From Myceligenerans indicum (GTDB lineage: Bacteria > Actinomycetota > Actinomycetes > Actinomycetales > Cellulomonadaceae): a stretch of 64,000 nt of DNA. Both the position numbers and the translations under genes were made by a program. Shown piece by piece: positions 1-9,003 of this stretch (position 1 is the stretch's first letter; the number at the start of each line of letters is the position of its first letter). The notes under the pieces are model-generated. The model was not told where the DNA came from, searched no databases, and was given only the letters and a program-made list of their open reading frames with translations. The stretch lies in the NCBI RefSeq assembly GCF_016742955.1, contig NZ_JABBYC010000016.1:1-64000 (forward strand), in the 5' to 3' direction.

Positions 1-38
1 CCTTATCGTCGGCAGCGTCAGATGTGTATAAGAGACAG
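1..38. other. Nextera-type sequencing adapter remnant (assembly artefact)
   Basis: Bases 6-38 match the Illumina Nextera read-1 adapter, and bases 20-38 are the 19-bp transposase mosaic end AGATGTGTATAAGAGACAG. This is not genomic sequence. It supplies false start codons: two reading frames translate to peptides beginning MCIRDS and MYKRQ. Any protein predicted to start here has an artificial N-terminus, and the true sequence upstream of base 39 is missing. Confidence 0.97.
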
Positions 39-1547
39 CCACCCGCCGCCCCCCCGCGGCCGACGCCGACGCCCACGCCGTCGCCGGCCACGACATCGCC
101 GTCGATGGAAGCGCGGCCATCAACAGGAACGTCGTGGTCGGGCGCGGACATCGGCGAGGTGGTGGCAGATCTGGTCGGCGGCGCCGATCTCGTTGTGGCC
201 TCGCCCGGGTGGCCGCCGTCGTCGCCGCTGCTCGTCGCCGCAGCCGCGGCCGGGCTTCCCGTGTGGAGCGAGATCGAGCTGGCGTGGCGGCTCCGGGTGG
301 ATCGGACGCCGTCGGACCGTGATCCCGCGGGCCGGCGCGGCCCTGCGCTGGGGTTGGATGGTGCCGGTCCTGGCCCGGCGCCGTGGCTCGCCGTGACCGG
401 AACCAACGGCAAGACCACCACCGTCGAGATGCTCGACTCGATCCTGCGGGCCGCCGGGCTGCGGTCCGTGGCGGTCGGGAACGTGGGCCGCCCGCTGATC
501 GAGGCCGCGCTCGACCCCGAACTCGACGTGCTCGCCGTGGAACTGTCCAGCTTCCAGCTGCACCACACCCACACGATGGCGGCCGAGGCCGCCGCAGTCC
601 TCAACCTGGCCCCCGACCACCTCGACTGGCACGGCTCCTTCGAGGCGTACGCCGCGGACAAGGGCCGCATCTACGAACGCGCCCAGGTGGCCTGCGTGTA
701 CAACAAGGCAGACCGGCACACCGAGGACCTCGTGCGCGCGGCCGACGTCGCCGACGGTGCCCGCGCCGTCGGGTTCGTCGCCGGCATCCCCGGACCCGGC
801 GACGTCGGTCTGGTCGAGGACGTGCTCGTCGACCGCGCGTTCCACCTCGCCGCCGACGACCCCGCCCGCGGCGGCGGCGCCGCCGAGCTCGCCACCCTCG
901 CCGACCTCGAGCACCTGTCCGGCGGCGTCACCCCGCCCGCGCACGTCGTGGCGAACGCCCTGGCCGCCGCCGCCCTGGCCCGCGCCCACGGCGTCCCGGC
1001 CGCCGCGGTGCGCGACGGACTGCGCGCCTTCGCCCCCGGCGACCACAGGATCCGGCGCGTCGCGGTCATCGACGACGTCACCTACGTGAACGACTCCAAG
1101 GCGACCAACGCGCACGCCGCGGCCGCGGCGCTCTCCGGCTTCCCGCACGGCACCGTCGTCTGGGTGGCCGGAGGCCTCGCGAAGGGCGCCGAGTTCGACG
1201 AGCTCGTCGCCGGCCGCGCCGACCGGCTGCGCGCCGCCGTCGTCATCGGAGCCGACGCCGCACCGATCACCGGCGCCCTCGAGCGACACGCGCCCGGGAT
1301 CCCCGTGGTCCGAATCGATCCGGGCGACACTGGGACCGTGATGCGCCGGGCCGTCGCCGCCGCCCGCGGCCTCGCCCGGACAGGAGACACCGTGCTGCTG
1401 GCACCCGCCGGCGCGTCCATGGACCAGTTCGCCTCCTACGCCGAGCGTGGCGAGGCCTTCGCCGCCGCGGTGCGCCACGAGGCGCGGCGCGGCACCCGCG
1501 ACGGTGAGCCCGACCAGACGCACGACGGGGCCGGGCACCAGCACTGA
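39..1547 (+). CDS. murD: UDP-N-acetylmuramoyl-L-alanine--D-glutamate ligase, 5'-truncated
   Basis: Cytoplasmic Mur ligase that adds D-glutamate to UDP-MurNAc-L-alanine using ATP. The ATP loop TGTNGKTTTVEML lies near base 400. SSFQL follows near 550 and NLAPDHLDWHG near 605, all typical of MurD. DLVVASPGW near 190 marks the end of the N-terminal substrate domain. The start and the Rossmann segment before it are lost to the adapter at the contig edge. Codon third-position pattern over about 60-130 looks better in another frame (GCC, GAC, GTC codons), so a sequencing frameshift or chimera next to the adapter is possible. It opens the murD-ftsW-murG-murC-ftsQ series; ftsW starts 15 bases after its stop. 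Confidence 0.93.
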   Translation, partial: PPAAPPRPTPTPTPSPATTSPSMEARPSTGTSWSGADIGEVVADLVGGADLVVASPGWPPSSPLLVAAAAAGLPVWSEIELAWRLRVDRTPSDRDPAGRRGPALGLDGAGPGPAPWLAVTGTNGKTTTVEMLDSILRAAGLRSVAVGNVGRPLIEAALDPELDVLAVELSSFQLHHTHTMAAEAAAVLNLAPDHLDWHGSFEAYAADKGRIYERAQVACVYNKADRHTEDLVRAADVADGARAVGFVAGIPGPGDVGLVEDVLVDRAFHLAADDPARGGGAAELATLADLEHLSGGVTPPAHVVANALAAAALARAHGVPAAAVRDGLRAFAPGDHRIRRVAVIDDVTYVNDSKATNAHAAAAALSGFPHGTVVWVAGGLAKGAEFDELVAGRADRLRAAVVIGADAAPITGALERHAPGIPVVRIDPGDTGTVMRRAVAAARGLARTGDTVLLAPAGASMDQFASYAERGEAFAAAVRHEARRGTRDGEPDQTHDGAGHQH

Positions 1548-1562
1548 CGAAGCGAGGGGAGC

Positions 1563-2798
1563 ATGGCGACGACCTCGTCTGCCGGGAACGCGCGCGACGA
1601 GCGCGAGTGGCTGGGCCAGTGGAACAACGCCGTGACGAGCTACTTTCTGCTCGTCGGCGCCACGGGCCTGCTCACCGTCATCGGCCTCGTCATGGTGCTG
1701 TCCAGCTCCGCGGTCACCTCCATCGCCGACGGCGACTCCCCGTACCGCGACTTCGTCACCCAGGCGCAGTACGCGCTCATGGGCCTGCCCGTGATGCTCG
1801 TGGCCACGCGCGTGCCCCTGCGCTGGTACAAACGCCTCGCCCTGCCCGCCCTGCTGGTTGCGATCGTGCTGCTCTTCCTCGTGATCTTCCTCGGAGAGAT
1901 CCGTAACGGGCAGCAGAACTGGCTGGTCCTCGGCCCGATCACCTTCCAGCCGTCCGAGCTCGCCAAGCTCGCGCTCGCGCTCTGGCTAGGTACCGTCCTC
2001 GGTCGCAAGCAGGCACTGCTGGGCTCCTGGTCGCACTCGATCATGCCCGCCGTGCCCGGCGCCGTCGTCGTGCTCGGACTGGTGCTGGCCGGCGGTGACC
2101 TCGGCACGGCCATCGTCGTCGGGATGCTGGTGGCCGGAGCCTTCGTGGTGGCCGGCGTGCCCGCCGGCCTGCTCGGCCTCGGAGCCGGCGTCGCCGGCGT
2201 CGTCGGCTACGTGTTCGTGGTCCTGCAGGAGAGCCAGGACCGCCTGGACCGCATCCTGGCCACGTACGGCGCCGACTGCGACGCGTCGAGCGAGTGCTAC
2301 CAGTCCCTGCACGGGCTGTTCGGCCTCGGCACGGGCGGGCTGTGGGGAGTGGGGCTCGGAGCCGGCCGCGAGAAGTGGTCCTACCTGCCCGAGGCCCACA
2401 ACGACTTCATCTACGCCGTGATCGGCGAGGAACTCGGCCTGCTGGGCACGCTGCTCGTCCTCGGCCTGTTCGCCGTCCTCGGGCTCGCGATGAGCCGGAT
2501 CGTCCGGCGCCACGAGGACCCCTTCGTCAAGGTCACCACCGCCGCCGTGGCGTGCTGGATCGTCGGGCAGGGACTGGTGAACATCGGCGTGGTGATCGGC
2601 CTGCTGCCCGTGATCGGCGTGCCCCTGCCCCTGGTGTCGGCCGGCGGGTCCGCGCTCATCACGACCATGGGCGCGCTCGGGATGGTGATCTCCTTCGCCC
2701 GGACCGAACCGGGTGCGTCGGAGGCGCTCGCCGCACGCGGTAGCGTCATCCGCAGGTCGCTGGCCGTGCTCGGCGCGGCGACGAGAAAGAAACGATGA
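1563..2798 (+). CDS. ftsW: Peptidoglycan glycosyltransferase FtsW (SEDS family)
   Basis: Integral membrane SEDS glycosyltransferase that polymerises lipid II at the septum. The 411 residues show a short cytoplasmic N-terminus, then about ten hydrophobic segments starting near residue 25. The conserved loop (KWSYLPEAHNDFIYAVIGEE) lies around residues 265-285, and a Gly/Ser-rich last helix ends near FARTE. ATG start with GAGGGGAG just upstream (about 1554-1561). It sits between murD and murG as expected for the division and cell wall cluster. Confidence 0.96.
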   Translation: MATTSSAGNARDEREWLGQWNNAVTSYFLLVGATGLLTVIGLVMVLSSSAVTSIADGDSPYRDFVTQAQYALMGLPVMLVATRVPLRWYKRLALPALLVAIVLLFLVIFLGEIRNGQQNWLVLGPITFQPSELAKLALALWLGTVLGRKQALLGSWSHSIMPAVPGAVVVLGLVLAGGDLGTAIVVGMLVAGAFVVAGVPAGLLGLGAGVAGVVGYVFVVLQESQDRLDRILATYGADCDASSECYQSLHGLFGLGTGGLWGVGLGAGREKWSYLPEAHNDFIYAVIGEELGLLGTLLVLGLFAVLGLAMSRIVRRHEDPFVKVTTAAVACWIVGQGLVNIGVVIGLLPVIGVPLPLVSAGGSALITTMGALGMVISFARTEPGASEALAARGSVIRRSLAVLGAATRKKR

Positions 2799-2813
2799 CG
2801 AGGTGGAACTGAG

Positions 2814-3944
2814 TTGACCCAGACAAACGTCCGGTCGGTGGTGCTCGCCGGGGGCGGGACCGCGGGACATGTGAACCCCCTGCTCGCGGTCGCGGACGAG
2901 ATCCGCCGCCGGGATCCTGAGGCCAGGGTGCTCGCCCTGGGGACCGCGACCGGCCTCGAGGCCGACCTGGTCCCGTCCCGCGGCTACGAGCTCCGGCACG
3001 TTCCCCGCGTACCACTGCCCCGCAAGCCCTCGGCCGACCTGTTCGCGCTGCCCGGCCGGCTGCGCGAGGCCGTGCACGCCGCCGAGGCGGCCATCGAGGA
3101 GATCGACGCGCAGGCCGTGGTCGGATTCGGCGGCTACGTGTCCACCCCCGCCTACCTCGCCGCCCGGCGCAAGGGCGTCCCCGTCGTGATCCACGAGCAG
3201 AACGCCCGCCCCGGCCTCGCCAACAAGCTCGGCGCCCGCTGGGCCGCCCGCGTCGGCCTCACCTTTCCCGGCACCCCGCTCAAGGGCGGCGTCGTGACAG
3301 GTCTGCCGCTGCGCGCCGAGATCGCCCGGCTCGTCGACGAACGCACCGCCGACACCGCCGCCGCCCGAGCGCGGGCGGCCGCCGCCCTCGGCCTCGACCC
3401 CGCCCGGCCCACCCTCGTCGTCACCGGCGGCTCCCTCGGGGCGCTCAGCCTCAACCGCGCCGTCGGCGGCGCCGCACGCGCCATCACCGCCACCGGCGCC
3501 CAGGTGCTGCACCTGACCGGCAAGGAGAAGGACGGCCCCGTACGGGAGGCCGCCGCGGCGCTGCCCCCTGAGACCGCCCCGCTCTACCAGGTGCGCGACT
3601 ACCTCGCCGAGATGCAGCTCGCCCTCGCCGTCGCCGACCTCGTCGTGTGCCGCGCCGGCGCCGGGACCGTCGGGGAGCTCGCCGCCCTCGGCATCCCCGC
3701 CGTGTACGTCCCGCTGCCCATCGGCAACGGCGAGCAGCGGCTCAACGCCGCCCCCGTCGTCCAGGCCGGCGGCGGACTCCTCGTCGACGACGCCGACCTG
3801 ACCACCGACTGGGTCACCGCCACGATCCCCGCCCTCCTCGGAGATCCCCAGCGGCTGGAGGTCATGGCCAAGGGCGCCGCGACCGCCGGCGTGCGCGACG
3901 GCGCCTCCCGCGTCGTCGACCTCGTCGCGGAGGCGATCGCGTGA
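2814..3944 (+). CDS. murG: UDP-GlcNAc:lipid I N-acetylglucosaminyltransferase MurG
   Basis: Membrane-associated GT28 transferase that makes lipid II from lipid I and UDP-GlcNAc. N-domain glycine loop GGGTAGHVNPLLAVAD at residues 13-28, IHEQNARPGLANK near 125, VVTGGSLGALSLNRA near 200, and the C-domain donor site CRAGAGTVGELAALGIPAV near 280. 376 residues, normal length. The chosen start is TTG at 2814, behind GAGGTGG at 2800-2806. A GTG a few codons in is the alternative. Its stop overlaps the murC GTG start (GTGA). Confidence 0.96.
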   Translation: MTQTNVRSVVLAGGGTAGHVNPLLAVADEIRRRDPEARVLALGTATGLEADLVPSRGYELRHVPRVPLPRKPSADLFALPGRLREAVHAAEAAIEEIDAQAVVGFGGYVSTPAYLAARRKGVPVVIHEQNARPGLANKLGARWAARVGLTFPGTPLKGGVVTGLPLRAEIARLVDERTADTAAARARAAAALGLDPARPTLVVTGGSLGALSLNRAVGGAARAITATGAQVLHLTGKEKDGPVREAAAALPPETAPLYQVRDYLAEMQLALAVADLVVCRAGAGTVGELAALGIPAVYVPLPIGNGEQRLNAAPVVQAGGGLLVDDADLTTDWVTATIPALLGDPQRLEVMAKGAATAGVRDGASRVVDLVAEAIA

Positions 3945-5455
3945 CCTACGCCGTCGCCGACCTCGGCAGGGTCCACATGATCGGCATCGGGGGAGCCGGC
4001 ATGTCCGTCATCGCTCACCTGCTGCACGCCCGGGGGGTGCCCGTGCAGGGCTCCGACGGCGTCGACTCCGCCACCGTCACCCGCCTGCGCGACGCCGGTG
4101 TCCCGGTCTGGGTCGGGCACGACGCCGCGCACGTCTCCGGCGAGGACGGCGACGGCGACAGCCCCGCCGGCCCGGACGCGGACGGCGGCGGCCCGGTCGC
4201 CCGTACCGGTCCGGCCGACACGGTCGTCGTGTCCAGCGCCGTGCGCGACGGCAATCCCGAGCTCGCCGCCGCCCGCGCCGCCGGGTTGCGGGTGCTGCAC
4301 CGGTCCGAGGCGCTCGCCGCCCTGATGGCAGGGGGCCGGGGCGTGGCGGTCGCGGGGGCGGCGGGCAAGACCACGACGTCCGCCATGCTCGCCGTGGTGC
4401 TGCGGGAGACCGGGGCCGACCCGTCCTACGCGATCGGCAGCACGGTCCGAACCGCCGGCACGGAGACCCCGGGCGGCCACCTCGGCTCCTCGGACATCCT
4501 GGTCGCCGAGGCGGACGAGTCCGACGGCTCCTTCCTCAACTACGAGCCCGTCGTCTCGGTCGTCACGAACGTGGAGCCGGACCACCTGGACCACTGGGGC
4601 ACCACGGAGGCGATCCACGACGCGTTCGTGGAGTTCGCCGGACGCCTCAGGCCCGGCGGGATGCTGGTCGCGTGCGCCGACGACGACGGTTCGCTGGCGG
4701 TCGCGCGCCAGGTCACCGCGTCCGGAGGACGAGTGGTCACCTACGGCGAGTCGGCCGGCGCGGACGTGCGCGTCACGGACGTCACCACGACGGCCGACGG
4801 GGCCGGCGCGACCCTGACGGGAGCACCGCTCGGCCCGGAGCCGCTCGCGATGCGGCTGGTCGTCACGGGACGGCACAACGTGCTGAACGCGACGGCGGCG
4901 GTGGTCGCCGCCGTGCTGCTGGGTGTTCCGGCACGGGACGCCGTCGCGGCGGCGCGGGCGTTCACCGGCACCGGGCGCCGGTTCGAGCTGAGGGGCAGCG
5001 CCGGCGGGGTGCGCGTCGTCGACGACTACGCGCACCACCCCACCAAGGTGGCGGCGCTCCTGGAGGCGGCCCGTACCGTCGCCGCCCCCGGGCGCGTCCT
5101 GGTCCTGTTCCAGCCGCACCTGTTCTCGCGCACCCGGGACTTCGCCGCGGACTTCGCCCGCGTGCTGTCACCGGCGGACAAGGTGGTCGTCACCGGCGTG
5201 TACGCGGCGCGTGAGGACCCCGACCCGCAGGTGGGCCCGCGCACCATCACGGCGCTGATGTCGCCGGACACGGCCCGCGCCGTCGACGACATGCACGACG
5301 CCGCCCGCGAGGTGGCGGACCTGGCCCGGCCGGGGGACCTCGTGCTCACCGTGGGCGCTGGGGACGTCACCCTCCTCGGTCCCGAGATCCTGGACCGGCT
5401 CGCCGCGCGCGTGGCGGCGGGAGAACTGGCCGATGCGGGGACCGCACGCGGATGA
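3941..5455 (+). CDS. murC: UDP-N-acetylmuramate--L-alanine ligase MurC
   Basis: Adds L-alanine to UDP-MurNAc with ATP, the first step of the stem peptide. 504 residues. The N-terminal nucleotide-sugar site is GIGGAGMSVIAHLL, with EADESDGSF and NVEPDHLDHW in the central domain and DDYAHHPTKV in the C-terminal half. Two oddities: residues about 66-85 are an acidic, Gly-rich insertion, and the P-loop reads GAAGKTTT where the family normally has GTHGKTTT. GTG start overlaps the murG stop by GTGA; the stop overlaps the ftsQ start by ATGA, implying coupled translation. Confidence 0.95.
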   Translation: MTYAVADLGRVHMIGIGGAGMSVIAHLLHARGVPVQGSDGVDSATVTRLRDAGVPVWVGHDAAHVSGEDGDGDSPAGPDADGGGPVARTGPADTVVVSSAVRDGNPELAAARAAGLRVLHRSEALAALMAGGRGVAVAGAAGKTTTSAMLAVVLRETGADPSYAIGSTVRTAGTETPGGHLGSSDILVAEADESDGSFLNYEPVVSVVTNVEPDHLDHWGTTEAIHDAFVEFAGRLRPGGMLVACADDDGSLAVARQVTASGGRVVTYGESAGADVRVTDVTTTADGAGATLTGAPLGPEPLAMRLVVTGRHNVLNATAAVVAAVLLGVPARDAVAAARAFTGTGRRFELRGSAGGVRVVDDYAHHPTKVAALLEAARTVAAPGRVLVLFQPHLFSRTRDFAADFARVLSPADKVVVTGVYAAREDPDPQVGPRTITALMSPDTARAVDDMHDAAREVADLARPGDLVLTVGAGDVTLLGPEILDRLAARVAAGELADAGTARG

Positions 5456-6339
5456 GACCGCCGTCGACGCCCGCACGGCGGGGACAGCAACCGGCTCGGG
5501 GGGAGGACCGCGGGACGCGCCGCCAGGTGCGGGCGGAGCGTGAGGACGTGCCCGCGCCGGCGCGCCCCCCGGCCCAGGACGCCGATCCGGACAGCCCGGT
5601 CAGCGTCGTCGACCGCATCGCCGAGCGGGACGCGGAGCGTAGGGCCGTGGTCCGCACCCGCCGTTGGCGCCGCGCCGCCTGGACCGCGGGCGGCGTGGCG
5701 GCGGGTGCGGCGCTGGGCTGGCTGGCCTTCGTCTCGCCCGTGCTCGCGCTGGACCCCGCGGAGGTCCTGATCTCCGGGGAGGGCACCACGATCGACGTCG
5801 GCGACGTCCGTGACCAGATCCTCCCGGCAGGCGGCGTGCCGCTGCCGCGCCTCGACACGGTCGCCCTGCGTGAGCGGGTGCTGGAGCTGAACGGCGTCAA
5901 GGACGTGCGGATCATGCGCGACTGGCCGCGGGGGCTGACGGTCGAGCTCACCTCCCGGGAGCCGGTCGTGGCCGTGCCCGACGGCGGTGCGTACGCGCTG
6001 CTCGACGAGGACGCGGTGCGAGTGGGAACCGCCGGCTCGGCGCCCGGCGTGCCGGTGGTCAGCGTGCCGCTGACCGACGACGCCACCTCGCGGGCCGCCC
6101 TCTTCGCCGCGCTCGACGTCATGGCGGCGCTGCCGCCCGATCTCGTCGGCACGGTCACGTCGGTCACGGCCGGTACCCAGGACGACGTGCGCACCCGCCT
6201 GGAGGACGGGACGACGGTGGTCTGGGGGAGCGGCGACCGCCTCGAGCTGAAGGCGCGGGTGGTCACCACCCTGCGCGCCGCGGAGCCGGACGCGCGCATC
6301 ATCGACGTCTCGTCACCGGACCTCCCGGTCACGCGCTGA
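5452..6339 (+). CDS. ftsQ: Cell division protein FtsQ (DivIB)
   Basis: Bitopic division protein linking the divisome layers. A basic, disordered cytoplasmic N-terminus of about 75 residues precedes one transmembrane helix (AGGVAAGAALGWLAFVSPVL, about 80-100). A POTRA-type segment follows (EVLISGEGTTIDVGDVRDQI through VELTSREPVVAV), then the FtsQ beta domain. 295 residues. It closes the murD-ftsQ run through an ATGA overlap with murC. No ftsA follows, as is usual in actinobacteria. Confidence 0.93.
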   Translation: MRPPSTPARRGQQPARGEDRGTRRQVRAEREDVPAPARPPAQDADPDSPVSVVDRIAERDAERRAVVRTRRWRRAAWTAGGVAAGAALGWLAFVSPVLALDPAEVLISGEGTTIDVGDVRDQILPAGGVPLPRLDTVALRERVLELNGVKDVRIMRDWPRGLTVELTSREPVVAVPDGGAYALLDEDAVRVGTAGSAPGVPVVSVPLTDDATSRAALFAALDVMAALPPDLVGTVTSVTAGTQDDVRTRLEDGTTVVWGSGDRLELKARVVTTLRAAEPDARIIDVSSPDLPVTR

Positions 6340-6368
6340 GGCCGTCCTCTGTTGCCGCGGGCGGGTGA

Positions 6369-6386
6369 AATCACATGAGTGTGATT
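6369..6386. promoter_or_regulatory. Perfect inverted repeat upstream of the ftsZ promoter
   Basis: AATCACA and TGTGATT flank a 4-base spacer, about 40 bases upstream of the predicted -35 hexamer of ftsZ. It is a likely activator or repressor site. A longer palindrome with the same AATCACA outer arm precedes the secreted repeat protein at 11613-11643. Confidence 0.45.
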
Positions 6387-6425
6387 CGAGCGTGCGTCGC
6401 GGCGCGACACGCGCGACGATGTTCT

Positions 6426-6454
6426 TGGACCGGCAGTGGTACGCACATACCGTC
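6426..6454 (+). promoter_or_regulatory. Predicted ftsZ promoter
   Basis: TTGGAC (6426-6431) and TACCGT (6449-6454) are separated by 17 bases, a good housekeeping-sigma arrangement. Transcription would start near 6461, giving a leader of roughly 95 bases before the ftsZ GTG. Confidence 0.55.
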
Positions 6455-6557
6455 GGAGTCAGCAGCAACGTGACATAACACTAACCCTCTACCTTAACCT
6501 GAGACTTTCTCGCAGGACAGGGGGCGGTCGCAACAACCCGGATCGAAAGGCGACGAC

Positions 6558-7892
6558 GTGGCAACTCCGCAGAACTACCTGGCAGTGATCAAGGTGGTCG
6601 GCATCGGGGGCGGTGGTGTGAACGCCGTCAACCGCATGATCGAGGTCGGCCTCAAGGGTGTCGAGTTCATCGCGATCAACACCGACGCGCAGGCGCTTCT
6701 CATGTCGGACGCCGACGTCAAGCTCGACGTCGGGCGCGAGCTCACCCGTGGTCTGGGCGCCGGGGCGGACCCCGAGGTCGGCAAGAAGGCCGCCGAGGAC
6801 CACGCCGAGGAGATCGAGGACGTGCTGCGCGGCGCGGACATGGTCTTCGTGACCGCCGGTGAGGGCGGCGGCACGGGCACGGGCGGCGCGCCGGTGGTGG
6901 CGCGCATCGCGCGGTCCCTCGGAGCCCTCACCGTCGGCGTCGTGACCCGCCCGTTCACCTTCGAGGGCCGCCGCCGCGCGGTCCAGGCGGACCAGGGCAT
7001 CGAGAACCTGCGGGACGAGGTCGACACGCTGATCGTCATCCCGAACGACCGGCTGCTGTCCATGTCGGACCGCAACGTGTCCGCGATCTCCGCGTTCCAC
7101 TCGGCCGACCAGGTGCTGCACTCCGGTGTCCAGGGCATCACCGACCTCATCACCACGCCCGGCCTGATCAACCTCGACTTCGCCGACGTGAAGTCCGTGA
7201 TGCAGGGCGCCGGGTCCGCGCTCATGGGGATCGGCTCGGCCCGTGGTGAGGACCGGGCCGTTCAGGCAGCCGAGCTGGCGATCTCCTCGCCGCTGCTGGA
7301 GGCGTCGATCGACGGCGCCCACGGCGTGCTGCTCTCCATCCAGGGTGGCAGCGACCTCGGCCTGTTCGAGGTGCACGAGGCGGCGCGCCTGGTGCAGGAG
7401 GCCGCGCACCCGGAGGCCAACATCATCTTCGGCACGGTCATCGACGACGCCCTGGGCGACGAGGTGCGCGTCACGGTCATCGCCGCCGGGTTCGACGGCG
7501 GCGTCCCGCAGCAGCGCAAGGACTCCGGTGCGCTCGGCACGGTCGCGGGCGGGCGCAGCTCGGCCCTGGCCACCGCGCAGGTCCCCGCCGTCTCGTCCTC
7601 GGACGCGGCGCGCCGGGCGCCCGAGCCGGTGCCGGCGCCCCCGGGTGACGACCGGCCCGTGGCGATCCCGCCCGCGGCCGGGGTGACCACGCTGCCGCAC
7701 GTCGTGACCGACGACGGCGGTGACGACGTACCCGAGAGCCTGGACGAACCGGCCGTGGTGGTCGCGCCCGCGTTCGACCGCCGCAACGCCGGGGACATGT
7801 CGGGTGGCGGCGCGCGCGTGGAGGTGCCGCCGCTGTACGACGAGTCGCGGCGGCCGGCAGACGAGCTGGACGTTCCCGACTTCCTGAAGTGA
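6558..7892 (+). CDS. ftsZ: Cell division GTPase FtsZ
   Basis: Tubulin-like GTPase that forms the Z-ring. 444 residues: N-terminal [12 protein letters not shown], signature [15 protein letters not shown] near residue 100, and the T7 synergy loop [11 protein letters not shown] near 205. A Pro/Ala-rich variable linker from about 320 leads to a conserved C-terminal tail ending [10 protein letters not shown], the docking site for partners such as SepF. GTG start behind GAAAGG at 6544-6549. It has its own promoter rather than riding only on the mur operon, and a 218-base intergenic region separates it from ftsQ. Confidence 0.98.
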   Translation: MATPQNYLAVIKVVGIGGGGVNAVNRMIEVGLKGVEFIAINTDAQALLMSDADVKLDVGRELTRGLGAGADPEVGKKAAEDHAEEIEDVLRGADMVFVTAGEGGGTGTGGAPVVARIARSLGALTVGVVTRPFTFEGRRRAVQADQGIENLRDEVDTLIVIPNDRLLSMSDRNVSAISAFHSADQVLHSGVQGITDLITTPGLINLDFADVKSVMQGAGSALMGIGSARGEDRAVQAAELAISSPLLEASIDGAHGVLLSIQGGSDLGLFEVHEAARLVQEAAHPEANIIFGTVIDDALGDEVRVTVIAAGFDGGVPQQRKDSGALGTVAGGRSSALATAQVPAVSSSDAARRAPEPVPAPPGDDRPVAIPPAAGVTTLPHVVTDDGGDDVPESLDEPAVVVAPAFDRRNAGDMSGGGARVEVPPLYDESRRPADELDVPDFLK

Positions 7893-7918
7893 CGCGCGCG
7901 GCGTGCCGGAGGACCCCG

Positions 7919-7924
7919 TAGGCT
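7919..7924 (+). promoter_or_regulatory. Leaderless-type -10 hexamer of pgeF
   Basis: TAGGCT ends 7 bases before the ATG at 7932, so the predicted transcript starts at or next to the start codon. No Shine-Dalgarno sequence is visible. Confidence 0.55.
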
Positions 7925-7931
7925 CGCGTCC

Positions 7932-8723
7932 ATGACAGCGGCCACCGGTATCGACGCGATCTCCGTCGACCTGGGCGAGGGGGTTCGGGCCTTCTTCACC
8001 ACGGCGTCCGGGGGCGTCTCCCCGGCGCCGTGGGCGGGCCCGTCCGGCCCCGGCCTCAACCTCGGCCTCAACGTGTCCGACGACGTCGTCCGTGTCCGGG
8101 AGAACCGGGCGCGGCTCGGTGTGGTCCTGGATGGGGCCCCGGTGGCGTTCGCCACCCAGGTGCACTCCGACCGGGTGATCCCGCTCGGCTCCCGGGACCG
8201 CTCACGGTGGTCCACCGAGCCGGCCCCGGAGTCGGCGGGCCACGGTGACGCGCTCGTGACGGCCGAACCCGGCCTGGGTCTGGGCGTCCTCGTCGCCGAC
8301 TGCGTGCCCGTGCTGCTTGCCGACCCCGAGGCAGGAGTGGTCGGCGTCGCGCACGCCGGGCGCAAAGGTACCGCCGCCGGCGTCGCCCTGCGCGCGCTGG
8401 AGTCCATGACCGAGCGGGGCGCCCGTCCCGACCGGGTGCGGGCCGCGGTGGGCCCGGCGGTGTGCGGTCGCTGCTACGAGGTGCCCGACGAGCTGCGGGA
8501 CGAGGTCTCCGCAGCGGTACCGAGCGCCTTCGCCCGGACATCCTGGGGGACACCGGCGCTCGACCTGCCCGCCGCGGTCAGCGCCCAGCTCTCCGGCGCG
8601 GGAGTCGCCGTGACACGGGTCCGGCGGTGCACCCTCGAGGACGAGACGTTTTTCTCCCATCGCCGCGCGACGGCTCGCGGCACGGCGACGGGCCGGCAGG
8701 CGGGCGTCGTCGCGCTGGCCTGA
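7932..8723 (+). CDS. pgeF: Peptidoglycan editing factor PgeF (YfiH/DUF152 family)
   Basis: Member of the multicopper polyphenol-oxidase-like (DUF152) family. Characterised members act in the cytoplasm as UDP-MurNAc-Ser amidases or purine nucleosidases. Visible metal-site motifs: TQVHSDRV near residue 75, ADCVPVLL near 120, HAGRKGTAAGV near 140, and VGPAVCGRCYEV near 175. 263 residues, full length. The ATG start is supported by the leaderless -10 just upstream. It occupies its usual place directly after ftsZ; the yggS gene often found next is absent. Confidence 0.9.
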   Translation: MTAATGIDAISVDLGEGVRAFFTTASGGVSPAPWAGPSGPGLNLGLNVSDDVVRVRENRARLGVVLDGAPVAFATQVHSDRVIPLGSRDRSRWSTEPAPESAGHGDALVTAEPGLGLGVLVADCVPVLLADPEAGVVGVAHAGRKGTAAGVALRALESMTERGARPDRVRAAVGPAVCGRCYEVPDELRDEVSAAVPSAFARTSWGTPALDLPAAVSAQLSGAGVAVTRVRRCTLEDETFFSHRRATARGTATGRQAGVVALA

Positions 8724-8729
8724 GGCCCG

Positions 8730-8763
8730 CGCCGCCTCTCCGCGGCGGGAGCACGGCGCTCCC
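8730..8763. terminator. Two abutting hairpins after pgeF
   Basis: CGCCGC/GCGGCG (8730-8747) is followed directly by GGGAGC/GCTCCC (8747-8763). Both stems are perfect but short and no T-run follows, so this is a weak candidate terminator. Confidence 0.35.
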
Positions 8764-8840
8764 ACGGCGATGTCAGACACTCCGGTTACCGTTCGAGACC
8801 TGACCTGCAGAAGCACAAAGCTGTAATTTCAGGGGGCGCA

Positions 8841-8864
8841 AGTTGAACAACTTTGGCAAAGTTG
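8841..8864. promoter_or_regulatory. Nested inverted repeats in the sepF leader
   Basis: AGTTG-AA-CAACT (8841-8852) shares its right arm with CAACTTT-GGC-AAAGTTG (8848-8864). The two stems are mutually exclusive in RNA and would form an overlapping double operator in DNA. It lies 140 bases before sepF in a region with no gene. Confidence 0.4.
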
Positions 8865-9003
8865 GTCACGGCGCGGCGTGTCGCACTTCGGTGTCGGAAC
8901 GCGCCAGGCTACTTTTGTCAAGCCGCCCGGGTTCGTGCGGTGACACGCAGGCAGACCGGATGGCAGAGAAGGACTCGCAAGAGGGCGACGAACGGAGAGA
9001 GCG

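Noticed and set aside
24-38. Start codon giving a murD product beginning MYKRQ
   Set aside because: It lies inside the sequencing adapter.
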